Shown piece by piece: positions 1-14,100 of a stretch of 64,000 bases of DNA. Where the stretch lies: NCBI GenBank assembly GCA_013397695.1, contig VYZI01000393.1, forward strand, positions 442,267-506,266, read 5' to 3'. The DNA comes from Centropus unirufus. Lineage: Eukaryota > Chordata > Aves > Cuculiformes > Centropidae. Within the stretch, counting starts at the first letter, position 1; every line of letters begins with the position of its first letter. The position numbers and the translations under genes are program-made. The notes under the pieces are model-generated. The model was not told the origin of the DNA. It made no database searches and saw only the letters and a list, made by a program, of their open reading frames with translations.

Positions 1-3000
1 CCTTTTACGTCTCTTCTGAGATTATTAATACTAGCCTAACTTAGAGAATGTCATTCCAAAAGAAAACGTGCACATTTACTCTCATGAAAAATAATCCTAA
101 AATGTTTAAAGTGGAGTATTATTTGTATTTTCTCTATTTTCTCTCTCTTTCCGGCATTTCTTGTATGAACTCGGACTTTTTTTAGGGCCTTTTCTCCCCT
201 CTTATTCCTTTGCAAAACCAAAGAAAAAAGACAGTCGTTTTACTGAAAGAATGGCTACTCTCTTTGTAATGTAGATTTGTAGACCTTACAAAGATCCTTG
301 AGTTTTATGATTAAGTGTTCCAGTTAAATGTTGAGGTCAGTGTTACTGTGCTTACTGTGCCTTTATGAAGATATTTACCTCAATAAACTCAGCGTATTTC
401 CCTCCTTATACATAAGAAAGGTGAGAAAGAGAGGTTTTATTTTAAGCCCCTCTTGTTCTCATTTGCCTAATTCACTTGATATTCATATAGCAGTGCAGGG
501 AATTCTTTTTCTGAATAGGGCTTTTGTTTTCATGCTTTGGCTGTCACCCAGTGGCAAAAGGCTAGATGGTACACAACTGTAAACATGGGTTGTATGAACA
601 GTTAGCCATGTAGCATGAAAGTTTACAGAAATGAAATCACTTTTCACAACATCTCACTAAAATTCAGCTTTTAGAATAACGCATTGACCAAACAGAATTA
701 ATATTATAAGCCAACTGAGACATCTAAAAGCCAATAAATATAAGTATACATTTATAAAACCTCAGACATATTCCAGTACTCAGGACCGTCCTTTGTAGTA
801 TCCAGTATGGATAGCTTCATTCTGGAATGTGGTTGGTATAGGCACCAAAAATAAAACAAGTTGCTGTTAAAATTGTTAAAATTGTGATGAACTAAGTCCA
901 CCTTGTTTTTTTAAGGTGAGGGTACAGGTTCTTTGGGACAAAATTTTATGAATCTGCAAAAGTGGACAAAGGAATCAAATTTTGAATGTGGTTTGTATGA
1001 AAAAAATCTCTGTTGAGAGTTCTCAACTTTTAAAATGTTTTAAAAATATTTTAAAGCACTAACAAGTAAGAAAGATCTTAGATCAAAAGTAAAATGACTT
1101 CTACAGAAAAAAAATTATGCAGTAATTATTATTGTTAGCAAGACTGTGAGAGGTATCTCACATATCATGCTATTTAGATCTGTGGTACTAGAAGAGATAC
1201 CAATCCAGCAAAATATTTTAAAACAATGCTTAGTTAAAATATTTCCACCAGTGCAGCTATTTACATGCTCAAGTTATTTGCTTGGCTGAGTGCTCTGCTC
1301 GTGGAGTTCCTGTGAATGGTTCAAGGGTGTGTAATGGGGAGAATAGGATTAATATTAATAAGAAATAATAAAACTGAGAAAGTCCTATGAAACGGTACTG
1401 TTAACTGCTGAGGGAAATTTTATACATTCCTTGTATGTTCCATGGAAGAGGCCTGCACTGACAAAGAGAAAAGACTTGTAGATGAGCATAAGTGATATAA
1501 GCAGCTTATATATATCTTCTATATATGTTCTCTTTTTAATGTTTCCTAGTTGATACTTTAATTTCTACATCTACCAAGTGGAAGGTATAATAGTGTTACT
1601 TTTCTGGACCAAGAGTTTAAGGCAACCTCAAGCAATTAAGTGATTTTTATTGATGCTGTTGATCTATGTAAAATAAAGAACAGCAGGCAGCTTCTCTCAC
1701 AGCAAAAAAATGAGTTGTTCTCCATTCTCAGTCAGCTACATGGCCACTGACAGAGATGCCGCTGCAAATCTTCTATGTACATCAGTCTTTTAAAAAAACT
1801 TTTTGTGAGTTATTCTTTTTTCTCCTCCTTAAAACAGACAACTAGGGCATATTCCTTAAATGCCACTATATTTTCATTTGTCCTTTTCATTTGGAAACCT
1901 TTATATTTAATCTCTAGCATTCATGACTGGGGATTTAGAAATTTACAAATTAAAATGTGCCATTACTTTAGCCAAACAGATGGAGTTTGAATCATTGGTA
2001 CTAACACTATTTATCAAACCAATCCACAGCAACTAGTGAAAGTTTTAAGAAACATGCTAAATTGTGGTTTCAGAAAAGACAAGATTATATTCTGCCAGAA
2101 TTAAACCCTGTAATCTTACAAGTGAGCATGATACACAGTCAGTGTAACTTCATTTATTTACATTTGTATTTGTGGTCTAAATTGGCAAGCAATTAAACTA
2201 GACTTCTCAAAAGTTTTGGCAAATAATACTGTAGCAGAAAAAGATGATAGATATGACAAACAGATGTCTAGGCCATGTATGCATGTGTGTTTAAGCAATT
2301 CATGTTGAAGTTTCTACTGGAAATGTTCAATCTTAAGTTTGAATTTGAAAGCGAAATACTATTTTAGATCAACAGCTTTGCTAGTTTCATATATAGGTAT
2401 GTGTGTGTATATACACACACACATATACAACCAAAGTGAATTTCTTGTGTTGTACATATTGCACAGACATCTCATTATATTCATGGAAGTCATGATATCA
2501 AGATTCTTAAATGAAATAACATGAAATGTTTTTATTAAACAACTCTTGACTGTAAACAGCCAACAAAAGTAATTTAAAGAAATCATCTTGTTAACTTGTC
2601 CGCACTGGTCAAATAGCCAGTGTATGTTCACTGTAACCTGAGATTTCCCAGTGGCTCCAGTAGTCTATGAATGGGTTCAATTGCATTAAAAACACATTGC
2701 CCATTAGGCATATTCTATAGACACCATACATCAATTGTTCTGTGTGGAACCCAGGAAGGTGTTTTTCTCATATACCTTGCTGTTGCCCTTTTGTAGGAGT
2801 GATGTCAGCTGCATAGCCTTTCATATCTGCCCTAACCAAGTCTGACCAGTGCAGCAGCACAAGATAGGAGTGCCTCTTCACCCCAGCTCTTTCTAATTGC
2901 CACTACAAGTACTTTTGGTTGTTTTGAGGAGCAGAGTAATTGTTCTACATTGTGTCAGTCATCGAGTAAGAACACACTATGACAAGCCACAGAGATTTGA

Positions 3001-6000
3001 ATCAGAAGAGGTGGCTGATGGCTGTGTTAGTTGTTAGTCTAGGTCTATTGTGAGATACTTCTGCTGTTAAGGTATAGAGCAACGGTAGTTCAGAATCTGG
3101 GCTCTTCCTTCTGAACTCTGCTTATCTATGTATTTTTTATATACTTATAGTGACTCACAAGTCTGCAATCAGCTATTGTAAAGTTTGTATTTCTACTTCA
3201 GTTGACTCATGCTTGTTAAGATTTTGGCTTATAGGGTTCTACACATTAGGTGCATTACATACATGCAATTCAGCTATTCTATAAAGCAGTTAAATATTTG
3301 AACTTTTAAATATTATATACCAAGATTTTTTTTATCAGCTAAATATTGTATTATTTCAGCTTTTATGAGATCACCTTCAGCTTTCAAAGGAAACACTCAA
3401 TTAACAGAACTGTCCTTCAACAGCACTGTGAATGGCTGTTTTAAAAAGTTTAAGTGCAGTTTAATTTTATCATCATAATGTCAAGAAATCATTATGAAAT
3501 ATATAATTTAAGGAACTTTAACTACACAGTGATTAATGTACTAGCTATGAATCAATACAGAATTGATTGCCTTAAAATAAACTTTGTTTTTAAGGTATGG
3601 TTGCTTGTATTTATTGTGGTAAATAGCTTTATTACACCATCTTCCTTATAATCTTATCATAAATTTGGGGAAGAAAATTAGATTAAAAAACAGTAAATAA
3701 AAGAAAATCAAAATATTGTTCAATTTAATGACATCAGAGCTAAAACTTTAAAGATTATAGGCCTATTTCCCCATATCTTTGATTATTTGTAAAAAAACCC
3801 ACAGCAGATATACCCATTTAACACCCAGTTTCTTCATCTGCTACATTGTGCAGTGAAACCATAGAAAGATAAAAAATTGAACTAAGAAAGGATTAAGGCT
3901 TTCTTTAATAGGTAAATGTATATTCTCAGCAAGAAGAAAATAAGAGTGTTTGTTCTTGCATGGTGATTACGCAACAATAATTCTTCCATTATGAGAATTT
4001 AAGAGCATTGTTCTTGGAAGCAGAGTTATTTTCATTTGAGTTAATCTAGTGCAACTGAGAGAACACAGTAATCAGTGATGAACAATATGCATTGGAAGTT
4101 TGTTTGTTTTGCCCTAATATTTTTTCAGTTTGATTTTATACATGTTGTATGGATGGGAATCTATACTTTCAGATATTCTGAGCTGTTCTCTTGGGTGTAA
4201 GACAACTGGTCTTTCTAGTCACCAAGCAAAAGGTAAAACTGTTCTTTAGAAAATGAATGAGAGAGTGAGAAAAAGATGGTGAGAAGACAAGAAAACTGAA
4301 ATGAAAGTGAAAGTAAACTTAAAAAAGCTGTAAGAAAATAGAAAGGAAAGATAAATCAACCTGGAGGTTTTTTTAAGTGTGGTGGAAAAATCTGAGCTCA
4401 GTGTTTGGTTTCTATCTCTTGATTTTTATATACTGGTTGAAGCTGGGTCATTTATATTTAGCCCCTCTTGGGAGGAAGTACCTCATGTTAGTAAAGGGTC
4501 AGTACTCTACTTGACTAGAAGAAGGATTCACGGGTTCTTTCTTAATTAATTGCAATCTAGAAAAAAATTCCATGTGCTTTCTGAAATGAAGGGAATGTAA
4601 TGTTAAAATGTTAAATGTGTTGGGAGTTTGGAGGGATTTAAAACCTTGTTTTGAAGCTTTTACTTAAGTCTTCCTTACTATGTTGAACATGCATACATAA
4701 TTGTGTAGCCTGTGGTCATGCTGTTTTGTTTTGATACGTTAAGGCTTCTGAATTTGGCCTTTGAATGGTTATTTTCTTGCAGCTGATTTGGAGCTGAGTA
4801 TGTAAAATAAGCTGTATTAAAATCAGTAGACATTAAATAACTTCAAGTGTCTCAACCATAGCTTTGTGCAAAATATTATTATTTTTAAAAACATAGATGT
4901 TTAACCAATTTGCATAAAAGTGTTATGAATAAAATCCTTGGTTATTTTAGACAGAGTTCATGTCCTTAATTATTTTTTCTGCTTCAAATGATGGCAGGAT
5001 TACATACAAAGTTGATTTTATAATTACTTTTAAAATATCCTGTCAAACATATGTTCTGAACTCAAGATGCTTTATGCAATTTTTATGCACATTCTGTATT
5101 TACATTTCTCTTGTATTTACAACCAAAGATGTAGATCAATTGTATACTATTAAATTTTTACTTTTGAGGTTAGAAAATGAGGATATATTTGCTTTTTTTT
5201 ATCTTCAGCTCATCTGCTTTAGGTTTAACATCTTTTTTCAAAAAGAAAGGCATGTTTGTAAAGTCTATTACGTTTTGTTTGACCTTCCCTTCCGTTTAAG
5301 GTATCCAGTGGACCCTAATGTAAAGTTGCGATCCCCAAGCCTGTTTGATATATAAACATTTCACAGATGGTGTGGAGATGATTCTGATGATAATTCATTT
5401 TTCAGATAGTCATGAAGATACGTTGATTACAGTGTGTTTAAGTGATTACAACAGTGTTCAGTGTTAGTCTTGTTGGTAAGGAACATATTGGAAACAAGTT
5501 ACACGTTATTCATACCCAACAAAGGATGCACTGTGGTGTGACCATTTTAATTTCTAATGCTAGATCAGAAACATAGTATTTTAAAATATGTCATACAGTA
5601 AGGTAAATACATTAAACACAGACTGAATAAAAAGTTAAGTACATAGTTTTGGGCATAAATATTTGTTTTGGAAAGTGTTTGTTGCTATATGAAAGAAGTC
5701 AGTATGCTTGAATTCAGATTTCACTTTGCATGCAGATCGTTAAAAAGTCACATGCTTGTTTTCACGTTTATATGAGTTCTGGCTATAATGTAGGTTTTTT
5801 TTAAACTTTATCTTCTATGAGCAATTTAAATGAAAGTGCTGATAAAAAAGTAAACAACATCAGTAAGATTTAATTAGAAAACATATTCTGTCTTTACATC
5901 ATATGTTCACACCCATCTGCTGTAGTAAGCAGTGTTTACTAAATATGTTAATGGTGATTAGCTGAAAATAAAACACAAGCAATTACATAAAGCAGAACAG

Positions 6001-6126
6001 TGCATTAAAGAAAATCATACCAATATTTCTTAAAGTAGTATTCAAAACAAACTGATATAATTTAGAATTTAACATTGCCTGCTCCATAATTAATTATCTC
6101 CTTTTGGTCTGTTTTTTTTTCCACAG
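1..6126 (+). other. ODAD2: ODAD2/ARMC4 intron, 3' part
   Basis: This AT-rich stretch lies upstream of the first recognisable ODAD2 exon and ends in a T-rich tract and a CCACAG acceptor at 6121-6126. No reading frame in it resembles armadillo repeats or any other protein I know; the open frames are short and AT-driven. It holds a TG/CA palindrome at 2400-2421. I see no clear transposon in it, though old degraded copies could be missed by eye. Confidence 0.7.
2400..2421. repeat. TG/CA perfect palindrome microsatellite
   Basis: A run of GT dinucleotides meets a run of AC dinucleotides through a TATATA centre, giving a perfect 22-bp palindrome centred between 2410 and 2411. It probably arose from a compound microsatellite and can form a cruciform or hairpin. 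Confidence 0.85.
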
Positions 6127-6241
6127 GATAATTGACCGTCTAGATGGAGTTCGTTTGTTATGGTCATTGTTAAAAAATCCTAATCCAGCTGTTCAAGCAA
6201 ATGCAGCTTGGGCTATTAGTCCTTGCATTGAAAATGCAAAG
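6127..6241 (+). CDS. ODAD2: ODAD2 (ARMC4) coding exon, armadillo repeat
   Basis: ODAD2 (ARMC4) is an armadillo-repeat protein of the outer dynein arm docking complex in motile cilia; loss in humans causes primary ciliary dyskinesia. This exon follows a pyrimidine tract and CCACAG acceptor and ends AAG|GTAAGA. Its first base completes a split codon, then 38 codons follow. The peptide reads IIDRLDGVRLLWSLL, then KNPNPAVQANAAWAI and SPCIENAK, with the leucine-rich helices and NAAWAI pattern of an armadillo repeat. From memory it is nearly identical to the matching human segment. It joins in phase to the exon at 16181. Earlier exons, about four fifths of a protein of roughly 1040 residues, lie before the window. 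Confidence 0.95.
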
Positions 6242-9200
6242 GTAAGAAAGTATTTAAAATAATTTTGTTTTATATTTATATACATACTCAAATATAATTT
6301 TTATATTTAGGTGGCTTCTAGCAATATTTGGCTGTTTACTACTTACACTCTTTTTTTTCATCCTGTTAACTCTTTAAAAAAAAATTGATGTTTTTACTTT
6401 TCAAAAGTGAATAGTCCTCCATGTAGGACTCATTATAGCTTTCTGTTTTGCTTTTACAATGTTCACTGTATTTGGAAAATATCTTTTAATGACTCATCAT
6501 GACCAAATTTACTGTTCCCAGAGAAAGCATGCTGAAAATCTGACAATGCTGAAAACAGAAAGCTTCCACTCACAGGATAAGAGTAGCACTGGTAGATGTA
6601 GTGCTTGTCCACTATGAGGTACTTCAGCTATGTTCTCAAGAGACCATAATTTGGTTTCAGGGAATATTTCAGACTTGGTGCCAATGTAATCTTTAGATTT
6701 TCTGCTCAGACTGCCAACAAAAAGTGCCAGCTATGAATACTGGTTGTTGTGCAGGTCAGTTGTGCACAGAAGACTGAGCTATTCATTTATTTTGTGTCAG
6801 TTTCCAAATAGAGATAAAACGGTGAATATAAACTGTTAGTTATCTTCAGTGAATTCTTACAACCTACTTGTGGTAAAATAAATGGAGAAGGTTTTGTTTC
6901 CTATTAGAAGTTTCCTAGAATACTAAACAGACTTTTATACTTAATCCTTGTACAGCAATGTTTTCCATTTCTAATAATTTACCTCTGTACTTAATGCAAC
7001 TTTTGCATCTTTCTCATGTACCACAAATATGTATCCTTCTATATATTGTTTGAGACCTCACTATGTGAAGAATGGAAATTCCTTCAAAGTGCTAGACACC
7101 CTTAGTATCCTTTGCAGGCAGTGTTTGAACTTGAGCACTGGGTGGTTGCTATAATTTATACAGATGGATGGATGTATAATGGCTTGCATGCCATTTTTCA
7201 AATATGCTGTTTATTCTGAATTATCTTTCCATCTTTTTTTCTGTTTCAACATAGTCTAGTATAATACAGGGGTTTTTACCAGTGGTAGGGTGTATGCATG
7301 TGTCCTCTGTAAATAGATGACTATACTTACCTCTCTGTTGAACATTATTGTTATAACTGAATGTTAAATTTTACTTTATCTCCATCCTGATGTAATACTT
7401 GTATTAAGTATTGTATGTATGTAAATACGTAAGACACTGTGACCTCTAATGCCAGAGTAGGATTCCACATTGCTAGATCTTTCACTAAAAGCGCTTTTTC
7501 AAACCTAAGGGGAAAGAGGACAGCTACTGAAATTAGAGACTACTTGGGCTTTTTCTTGGTTTTTTTTTTTTCCCCCCTGGATATTCAATGAGTGTTAGCT
7601 ATGTGCATCCTTAGTGTAGCCATCCTCCTTTCATGTCTCTTGGATGCCTGCCCAAATGCTAATCTGTGACCCCACAAAGAGTTCTTTGTGTGAGACCGAG
7701 GCAGAGTGGCACGCTGAAACAAACCTACCAATAATACCCTTTCCTCTGACACTGAATGGACAGAAATATGTATAAAGCCCCGATTATAGCCACACAGTGG
7801 AAGTGCTGTATCTATTTCTGTCTAAACAAAATTTTGAATTTTCCTCTTCAAAGTTAATAATAGTCAACAATTTACTTGATCTTCCAAGAAGCACAGTTTG
7901 GTTTCTGCAGTGCTTTTTTCAAAAGCAGGAATAAGTATATGACTTTAAAAGGATTGTGTGCATTCTGGCTTTTCCAAGCCTGTACTTGGGATTGCAAACC
8001 ATGTTTCAAATAGCTATGAGCTTGGAATCTGGATTTGTTTTCCTTTTGTGTTCTGCAGAAGCTGTAGAGGGTCTCTTCTGTAGTGTGGAGGTTTATAGAT
8101 GAACTTGTTAGTAGTATCAGAAATACATTTTTATAACAATATGGTGCATCATCCATTTTTTTGCACAGACTTTCCAACTTAAAGGTTATTTTCTATATTT
8201 ATAAAACCTGAGAAAATAATCTATCATGCTTTCAGAGCTGTTATTTTCATAGTATGTGCATACACATTTCTCTTGCACTTATTCTTTCCATAATCAGTTT
8301 AAGATTGGAAAGTCTGCCTTTTCTGTTTTAGAATTGGGGTATAAGAGTCACAAAAAGCCAAGATTTGAATTCTGAAGATGTTTAGGAGCTAGCCATTATT
8401 GGGCATTTGGGACTAACTAGTTTGCCTGCTGTTAATGTCAGGAAGTTAATTGCAAAGAGAGCAAAATGCAAGTTCCCATAACTTTAGATTATATATGGTG
8501 ATAGTTATATTATGGTAGCTGGTTCAGAGTACTTCCCATAGAAAAGTATTAATATGATATAGCTAATTGATACTGTATGTTACAGCCACTTGATACAGGT
8601 CAGTGACAGACCTAAGATGTTTTAAACAGAGGATATAAATTGTACACCGTAGTATATAAACTGTTGCAGCATTGGCAGCCATAATATTGGTTTGATATCA
8701 ATCATCACTTCTGTATCCCCACATTAGTTCTAAATATTTTCTAAATATTTTTAGCCTTAAGGATTTCTTGCAGAGTGAAGATCTTACAGTTAGGCTGGCA
8801 GTGGTGTAATTTGAGTGGTAGAACTCTCCTGAGAAAACTGGCACGGTGCCTGTGAGTGCTACTCATAAGTCTTAGAAAAATATCTCATGATTTTGGATAA
8901 ATTAGTTAATATATTTTTTTCAAAATATTAGACTTTAAGACACAAGAATGTCATTTATTCAAAGGAACTATCTTGGTAGAAGCAGATTCTTATTAATTAG
9001 TTCCTTAGTTCCAAAAGGAAAAGTTATTACTGCAGGCACACTGGTAATGACAAAGTGTAAGTGTACTATCCAAGAAACACAAATGTTTATGAGAAATGGC
9101 TAAGGAACATCTACTCAACTCTGCTGGTATTGGAGCAGCAATATTTGGCTGTGATGATTCTTTGAAAAACAGTGTTTATAGTGTTCTCCCAGTGTACATC

Positions 9201-9353
9201 AGCCCAACAGAAAAATTTAGAGCTCCACAAAGATGTTATTTGCACTATGATAAAATTAATCCAAAGTGATTATGCAAATGAGTAACACTACCAATTTGAG
9301 TTTGTGTGAAAGTGCTTATTTTCTCACAGAGCAACCTTTCAATAGTATGTCAT

Positions 9354-9394
9354 GAAAAGAAAGAAAAGGGAAAAGGAAAAAGGAAAAGGAAAAG
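9354..9394 (+). repeat. AAAAGG-type purine microsatellite
   Basis: A 41-base stretch of pure A and G made of imperfect GAAAAG/AAAAGG units. It is a simple repeat in an intron. Confidence 0.85.
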
Positions 9395-10379
9395 TTGTAG
9401 GGGTTATTTTCCATCCTCATATTTAGGAGGAGTTTTGAGTGCAAAATTTAGGGTAGGAATTGTAATGTCAGGCATCATCTTTTTCTTTGTCGATTGTCAG
9501 TGTTTGCATATCACTTTCCAGCTTCCAAAGTTTTAGTTTTAGCCTTTGTTGTAGCTAAAGCTCTAAAGACTTTCTTAAAGAACTTCAGGAAGCCAGCTAC
9601 ATATAGTCTGTCAAAATAAGTAAACAGACAGGCTGGGTATTTGAGAGAAGACGACCAGCCGCCAGAAGCTGTCTATGTATTTCTCATGTGCAAGGGAAGA
9701 GAATGTCCATGCTGACCCCCGCAAAAAACCCCGAATCAAAACCAAACAATGTTTAATGGGCAAGACACATGGGATGGGTATGTGTGAAGGTCAAGTAGCC
9801 TTCCCTCTTGAAAATTTATATTATACTGAGGAAGGCACTTCTACTAGAGCCAGCAGTCTGGAGTCATGCTATGGGTGAAAAATACACTGCTGATGACCCA
9901 TGCTATTTAGGATTCTTATTTAGGTTTTTTTTTTGTTATGGAATGTTTTCATGTGACAATATGTATAAAACACCTTTGTTAATGTGGTTTGTATTTGAAA
10001 AAAATTCTTAAGTAGTGTCAAATTTTTTTTGTTATCTACCATTCTTTAGTTAAACCTATAATGTCAAAATTCACTGCTTACGCATGTACCGCATTTTCCA
10101 GTTTCTTTGTTTTCCTCGCTATGCATCTTGTAATTCTATACAGAAAACTTGGCAGTTCAAACTTAGTGCTCATACTGGTCTCTTTCCATTTTCCTATTTT
10201 GTTTCTCTAGACATTATCATTGTTAACATCAATCATACCTACTTCTCTGTTTGATCTCATTTTCACGCAGTCTTTAATCCTTGATCTCTGCATGTAGACT
10301 TTCCAAATTTTTAAGCATTTGTTATGAACTAAGCTTCAAAAGAGTACTATAAGAGAAACAAAAAGGAATTTTTGGCTTG

Positions 10380-11100
10380 CCCCTCAGGTCTTCAAGAACA
10401 CGAGGATCCTTGGAGGTTTAGGAAGCTCAGGAAGCCAGGCCTGGCTTCGTGAATCCATAGCTGGCTTCCACACTTGCCATGCGTGCACCAGCCTATCCAA
10501 TGGCTCTTGACAGGGCTGTCTAGAATTTTAGTGAACTAACGGTCAGGGGTTGTTTGGGCCTCCTATAGACATGTTACCCTGGAGATTTTGAACAAACCGA
10601 CATAAATTATCCTGAGGTCCTCAATGTCTACAGATAAAGGAGGCAGGTCCTGTAAAACAGATAACCTGAAAGCTGGGAAACTAGGAGCATAACCCCTGGC
10701 TCTCTCATTGGGGACCGTCAGGTCCTAAGTTGCATGCAAAGCAGCTGCTTGAGAGCTCGGAGATCATAAACAGCGAAAAAGCTTAGGAGCTCCTGGAGAC
10801 CTGGCTTTCCAGCTGTTTGGCAACCCATCAGGCAAGAAGTTAGGGATTCTGTGAAAACCAGAAGCCAAACAGCCTGGCAGGTGCTCACCAGCCATATGGC
10901 TGACAAGAGAAAAGATGAAGAGGCACGTTGGTAATTTAACCTGCCTTTCTGCCTGGTTTCTGTCAAAAAAACCATTGTGTTTCATTGTGTCTTATGCAAG
11001 GCTTTGTTTCCATCCCATTAGCAATTTCTGATGGAACACTGTTCCAATGGAAAGCGTTTTAACAGCTTTCCGTGTAGCTTAGTTTATAGCAGCTACACAT
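10380..11100. other. GC-richer, palindrome-rich intronic block
   Basis: The block is clearly richer in G and C than the intron around it and is dense in inverted repeats. There is an 18-bp perfect palindrome at 10431-10448 (GAAGCCAGG and its complement), a 12-bp palindrome at 10890-10901 (AGCCATATGGCT), and three back-to-back inverted repeats at 11032-11046, 11049-11071 and 11072-11098. I see no coding frame. It could be an old transposon or LTR remnant, or a structured regulatory element; I cannot assign it to a family. Confidence 0.5.
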
Positions 11101-14100
11101 GCTAGTCAACAGCTTGTCATGTAGCTTCTGTACATTTAAATTAGTCTTGCTAATTACATTTTGAAAATCTATAGAAGGTTTAAACCCCATGCGCCTCACA
11201 TTTTTTTCTTTTTCATCTCTTCTTCCTTTTTTCCTCCTTGTCTAACTTTTTTTTCCTATTTTACTTTCTCACTTGCCACATGGACTTCTATAGATTTTAA
11301 AGAAAAATGTATGGAAATCGTTGTCTCATTTGCTACATAATATAAACCAGAAAATTTCAAGCAATCGTTTTATGTAGCGTAGAAGGTGAGGTGAAGAAGA
11401 CAGGAAAATCCATGTTGATTATCTGCTGTTCTTTTTCCAACACACTGTGCTTTCCCAGCTCAGAAGAGTTGTGAGAGTAGTTCAGTAATCTCATCATACA
11501 AAGTGTTTCATCATCAGTTCTGCTGCAGTGGAAGCCCCAACAGCAGTATAGAAAGAAATAAAACAAACCTTTAAGTATAGTTTAATTAATATTATATATT
11601 AATATAATATTTATTGTTCAATAAGAAAATGCTACTGTTTAATAAGAATAATGAATAGAAATGTCATTATATAAATTGTTTATTTCTGTTTCTCGCTGAA
11701 CAGTTATGATAAAGAAATGTATCTGTTGTGTTTCTTTATTTTGAATTTTAAATTAGGATGTGCATTAGGATAAGTTATTCATTTGGCCATGGGGGATGGA
11801 AATGGACAGCTTCCTTCATTAAAGAAAAGGTAGTTTAAAGATGACTCTTGATAATTTAAGTTTATTTGCATGGCCATGCCATCACTTTTTGGGGCTTAAG
11901 GAATTCAATTTGACAAATTAACTTTGACACCTTAAGCTTTTAAAGATGTTCTGAAAGTCCAATGCTACTTGCTTTTAGTAGAGAAACTTCTACCTTTTCA
12001 GTGGACTATTTTGAAAGATAAACACAATGTGGTTTTGTAATACAGTGTTTAACTTTAAATCATTCAAATAAAGAAACCAATATTCGCTCTGGAAGAAATA
12101 AGACAGGAATTCAGTTACAAAAGAATTCAGTAGTTATTTTACAAGAACTGTATGTCTCAACTTAAGGCTGATGAACTTCAGTTACTTAATGAAAACAACC
12201 ACAAAAAACCAAACCCATAATATGATGACAAGAAAACTCAAAACCCTCAAATGTTCTCCTTGTATAAATAGTGCAAAGATCAAGTGATTTTTCCAAGCCT
12301 GTCTTTCTGCAAATATCATAATGCTTTCTGCTCCTAATTAAAAAATTATGTGTAAAGTTGGTCTGTCTCACAGTATTTCTGCTCTTGGCAGAAGCAAATG
12401 TAGAAATAAAATGAAAAGGAAAAGTTAACTAAATCTGTAAATAGTCATGCAGTTCAACAACATGAAAAAGGGGTTAAATTGTTGCAGGATGAGGCATTTA
12501 TTAGCACAACAGGTAACTTTGCTGGCCTCAATATCTATGACAACTTTTTTTTTTTTTTTGTTATGGATGGAATTGTAAACTCTTCCCTTTGAATCCAGTT
12601 TTTAAATAATATTTATCATATTTTCTGAGGATAAAACTTTGCCCACGATTTAGAAGTCATGTCATGTGAACTCATTTAAAATTCTGTTATCTCTTCCTGT
12701 TCTCTTCAGGCACTTAAAACATAGTTTCACAATCTATGTTTCTTCCTATCTGTCATGATAGAGATTTAAAATGAAGATATTTCCTGCTAATACAGTAAAA
12801 TATTCTTTCCCCCTTCCCATTTTTGACATTTTTATTACTTCTTTGAATGTCTTTGTGTTTGGCCTCTAACTTTATTCAGCTCAGGAAATGGTGTTAAAAC
12901 AGAAGCAGTCAAGCTATCATTAGATCATATGCTCAGGTGTATACAAGCTTTTCAAAATACTTTGAGTAATTTAATGTGTAATATTAAATAAAGCAAATGT
13001 AGTTTAATAGCTATGCTACTATATTAGAGTTTGCAATGTGTAAATACCAAAGAATAAATGTAGTCTTGGGCAGAATATGGAACGCTTGCTTTCCACTTCA
13101 AGCTCAGTATCACAATCATGTTAATATCTAATAGTAAACCACCCAAGCTTTGAAATATTGACATTTATATTTCTACATTAAAGTTAAAGGAGTATGGGTA
13201 AATATGAAAGCCCAAACTGATAGCTGGAAAGGACAAACTTTTTGGGTTAAGTCTCACAAAAAAAAAAAGTGTGTCAATTAATTTAGAAGGTGGAATTTAA
13301 AGATTTAATTTTTTTTCTATGTGAAAAAAGTACAATAAAAATTTCCAAAGACATGTTATATTTTTCTTCCATTATGTTACAAAAATAAGTATAAATGAAA
13401 ATGCTTGAGAGTATGCAGAAAGTAAAATCACAGAAATTACTTTAGACTTTATAGTATGAAGAGCTATCTGATCATTAATACCAGTATACTTAAAGAATAT
13501 AGACTCAAATAGACTCAAAAGAATTATATCAGAATTCCACAATCAGAGGCACAACTTCATGTAGTTTTGCTAAGAGATACAAAAAACATTGGATTTGTTG
13601 TTTAAATTTCTTTGACAAAAAAAAGAGCGATCTTGTAAGTAACATAATAGATTTTAAAGCTCTCATTCCAGTCCTTCTCTCTGCTCATTGTTCTTCAAAT
13701 TTCTTATTTCTTTACTTTTCTCTTTGTCTTGCACAGACCACCAGACTCCACCCACAATCACATTTAAGAAATTTTCCTGACGTGGTTTCTGCACTTTCCC
13801 TCTGCTTTTCATCAATGATAGAAAGTTCTGTCCTTGTGTTTAGCAGATTTCACAGATGATTACTGAAACTTTTTTCTTTTACTTACTGCTGGTTTGTTTA
13901 TATATTATTCCATCAGTTTAATTGGACTGTGCTCCTTTACAAAATGTGGAAAGCGTAAGCTTGTTAGCAGAGAAATAATTTTTTTTTTATTCAGGAGGTT
14001 GTCTGTAGATACACTTACATTGCCATATGTGTACACCAGCAATGACAGAGAAACTTTCATGGTTGAGTATTCATGGGAAACATGCTCCAATACACCTCCC

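Noticed and set aside
11032..11046. Possible glucocorticoid-type response element (TGGAACA and TGTTCCA).
   Set aside because: The half sites are separated by one base, not the three needed for receptor-dimer binding. It is kept only as an inverted repeat.
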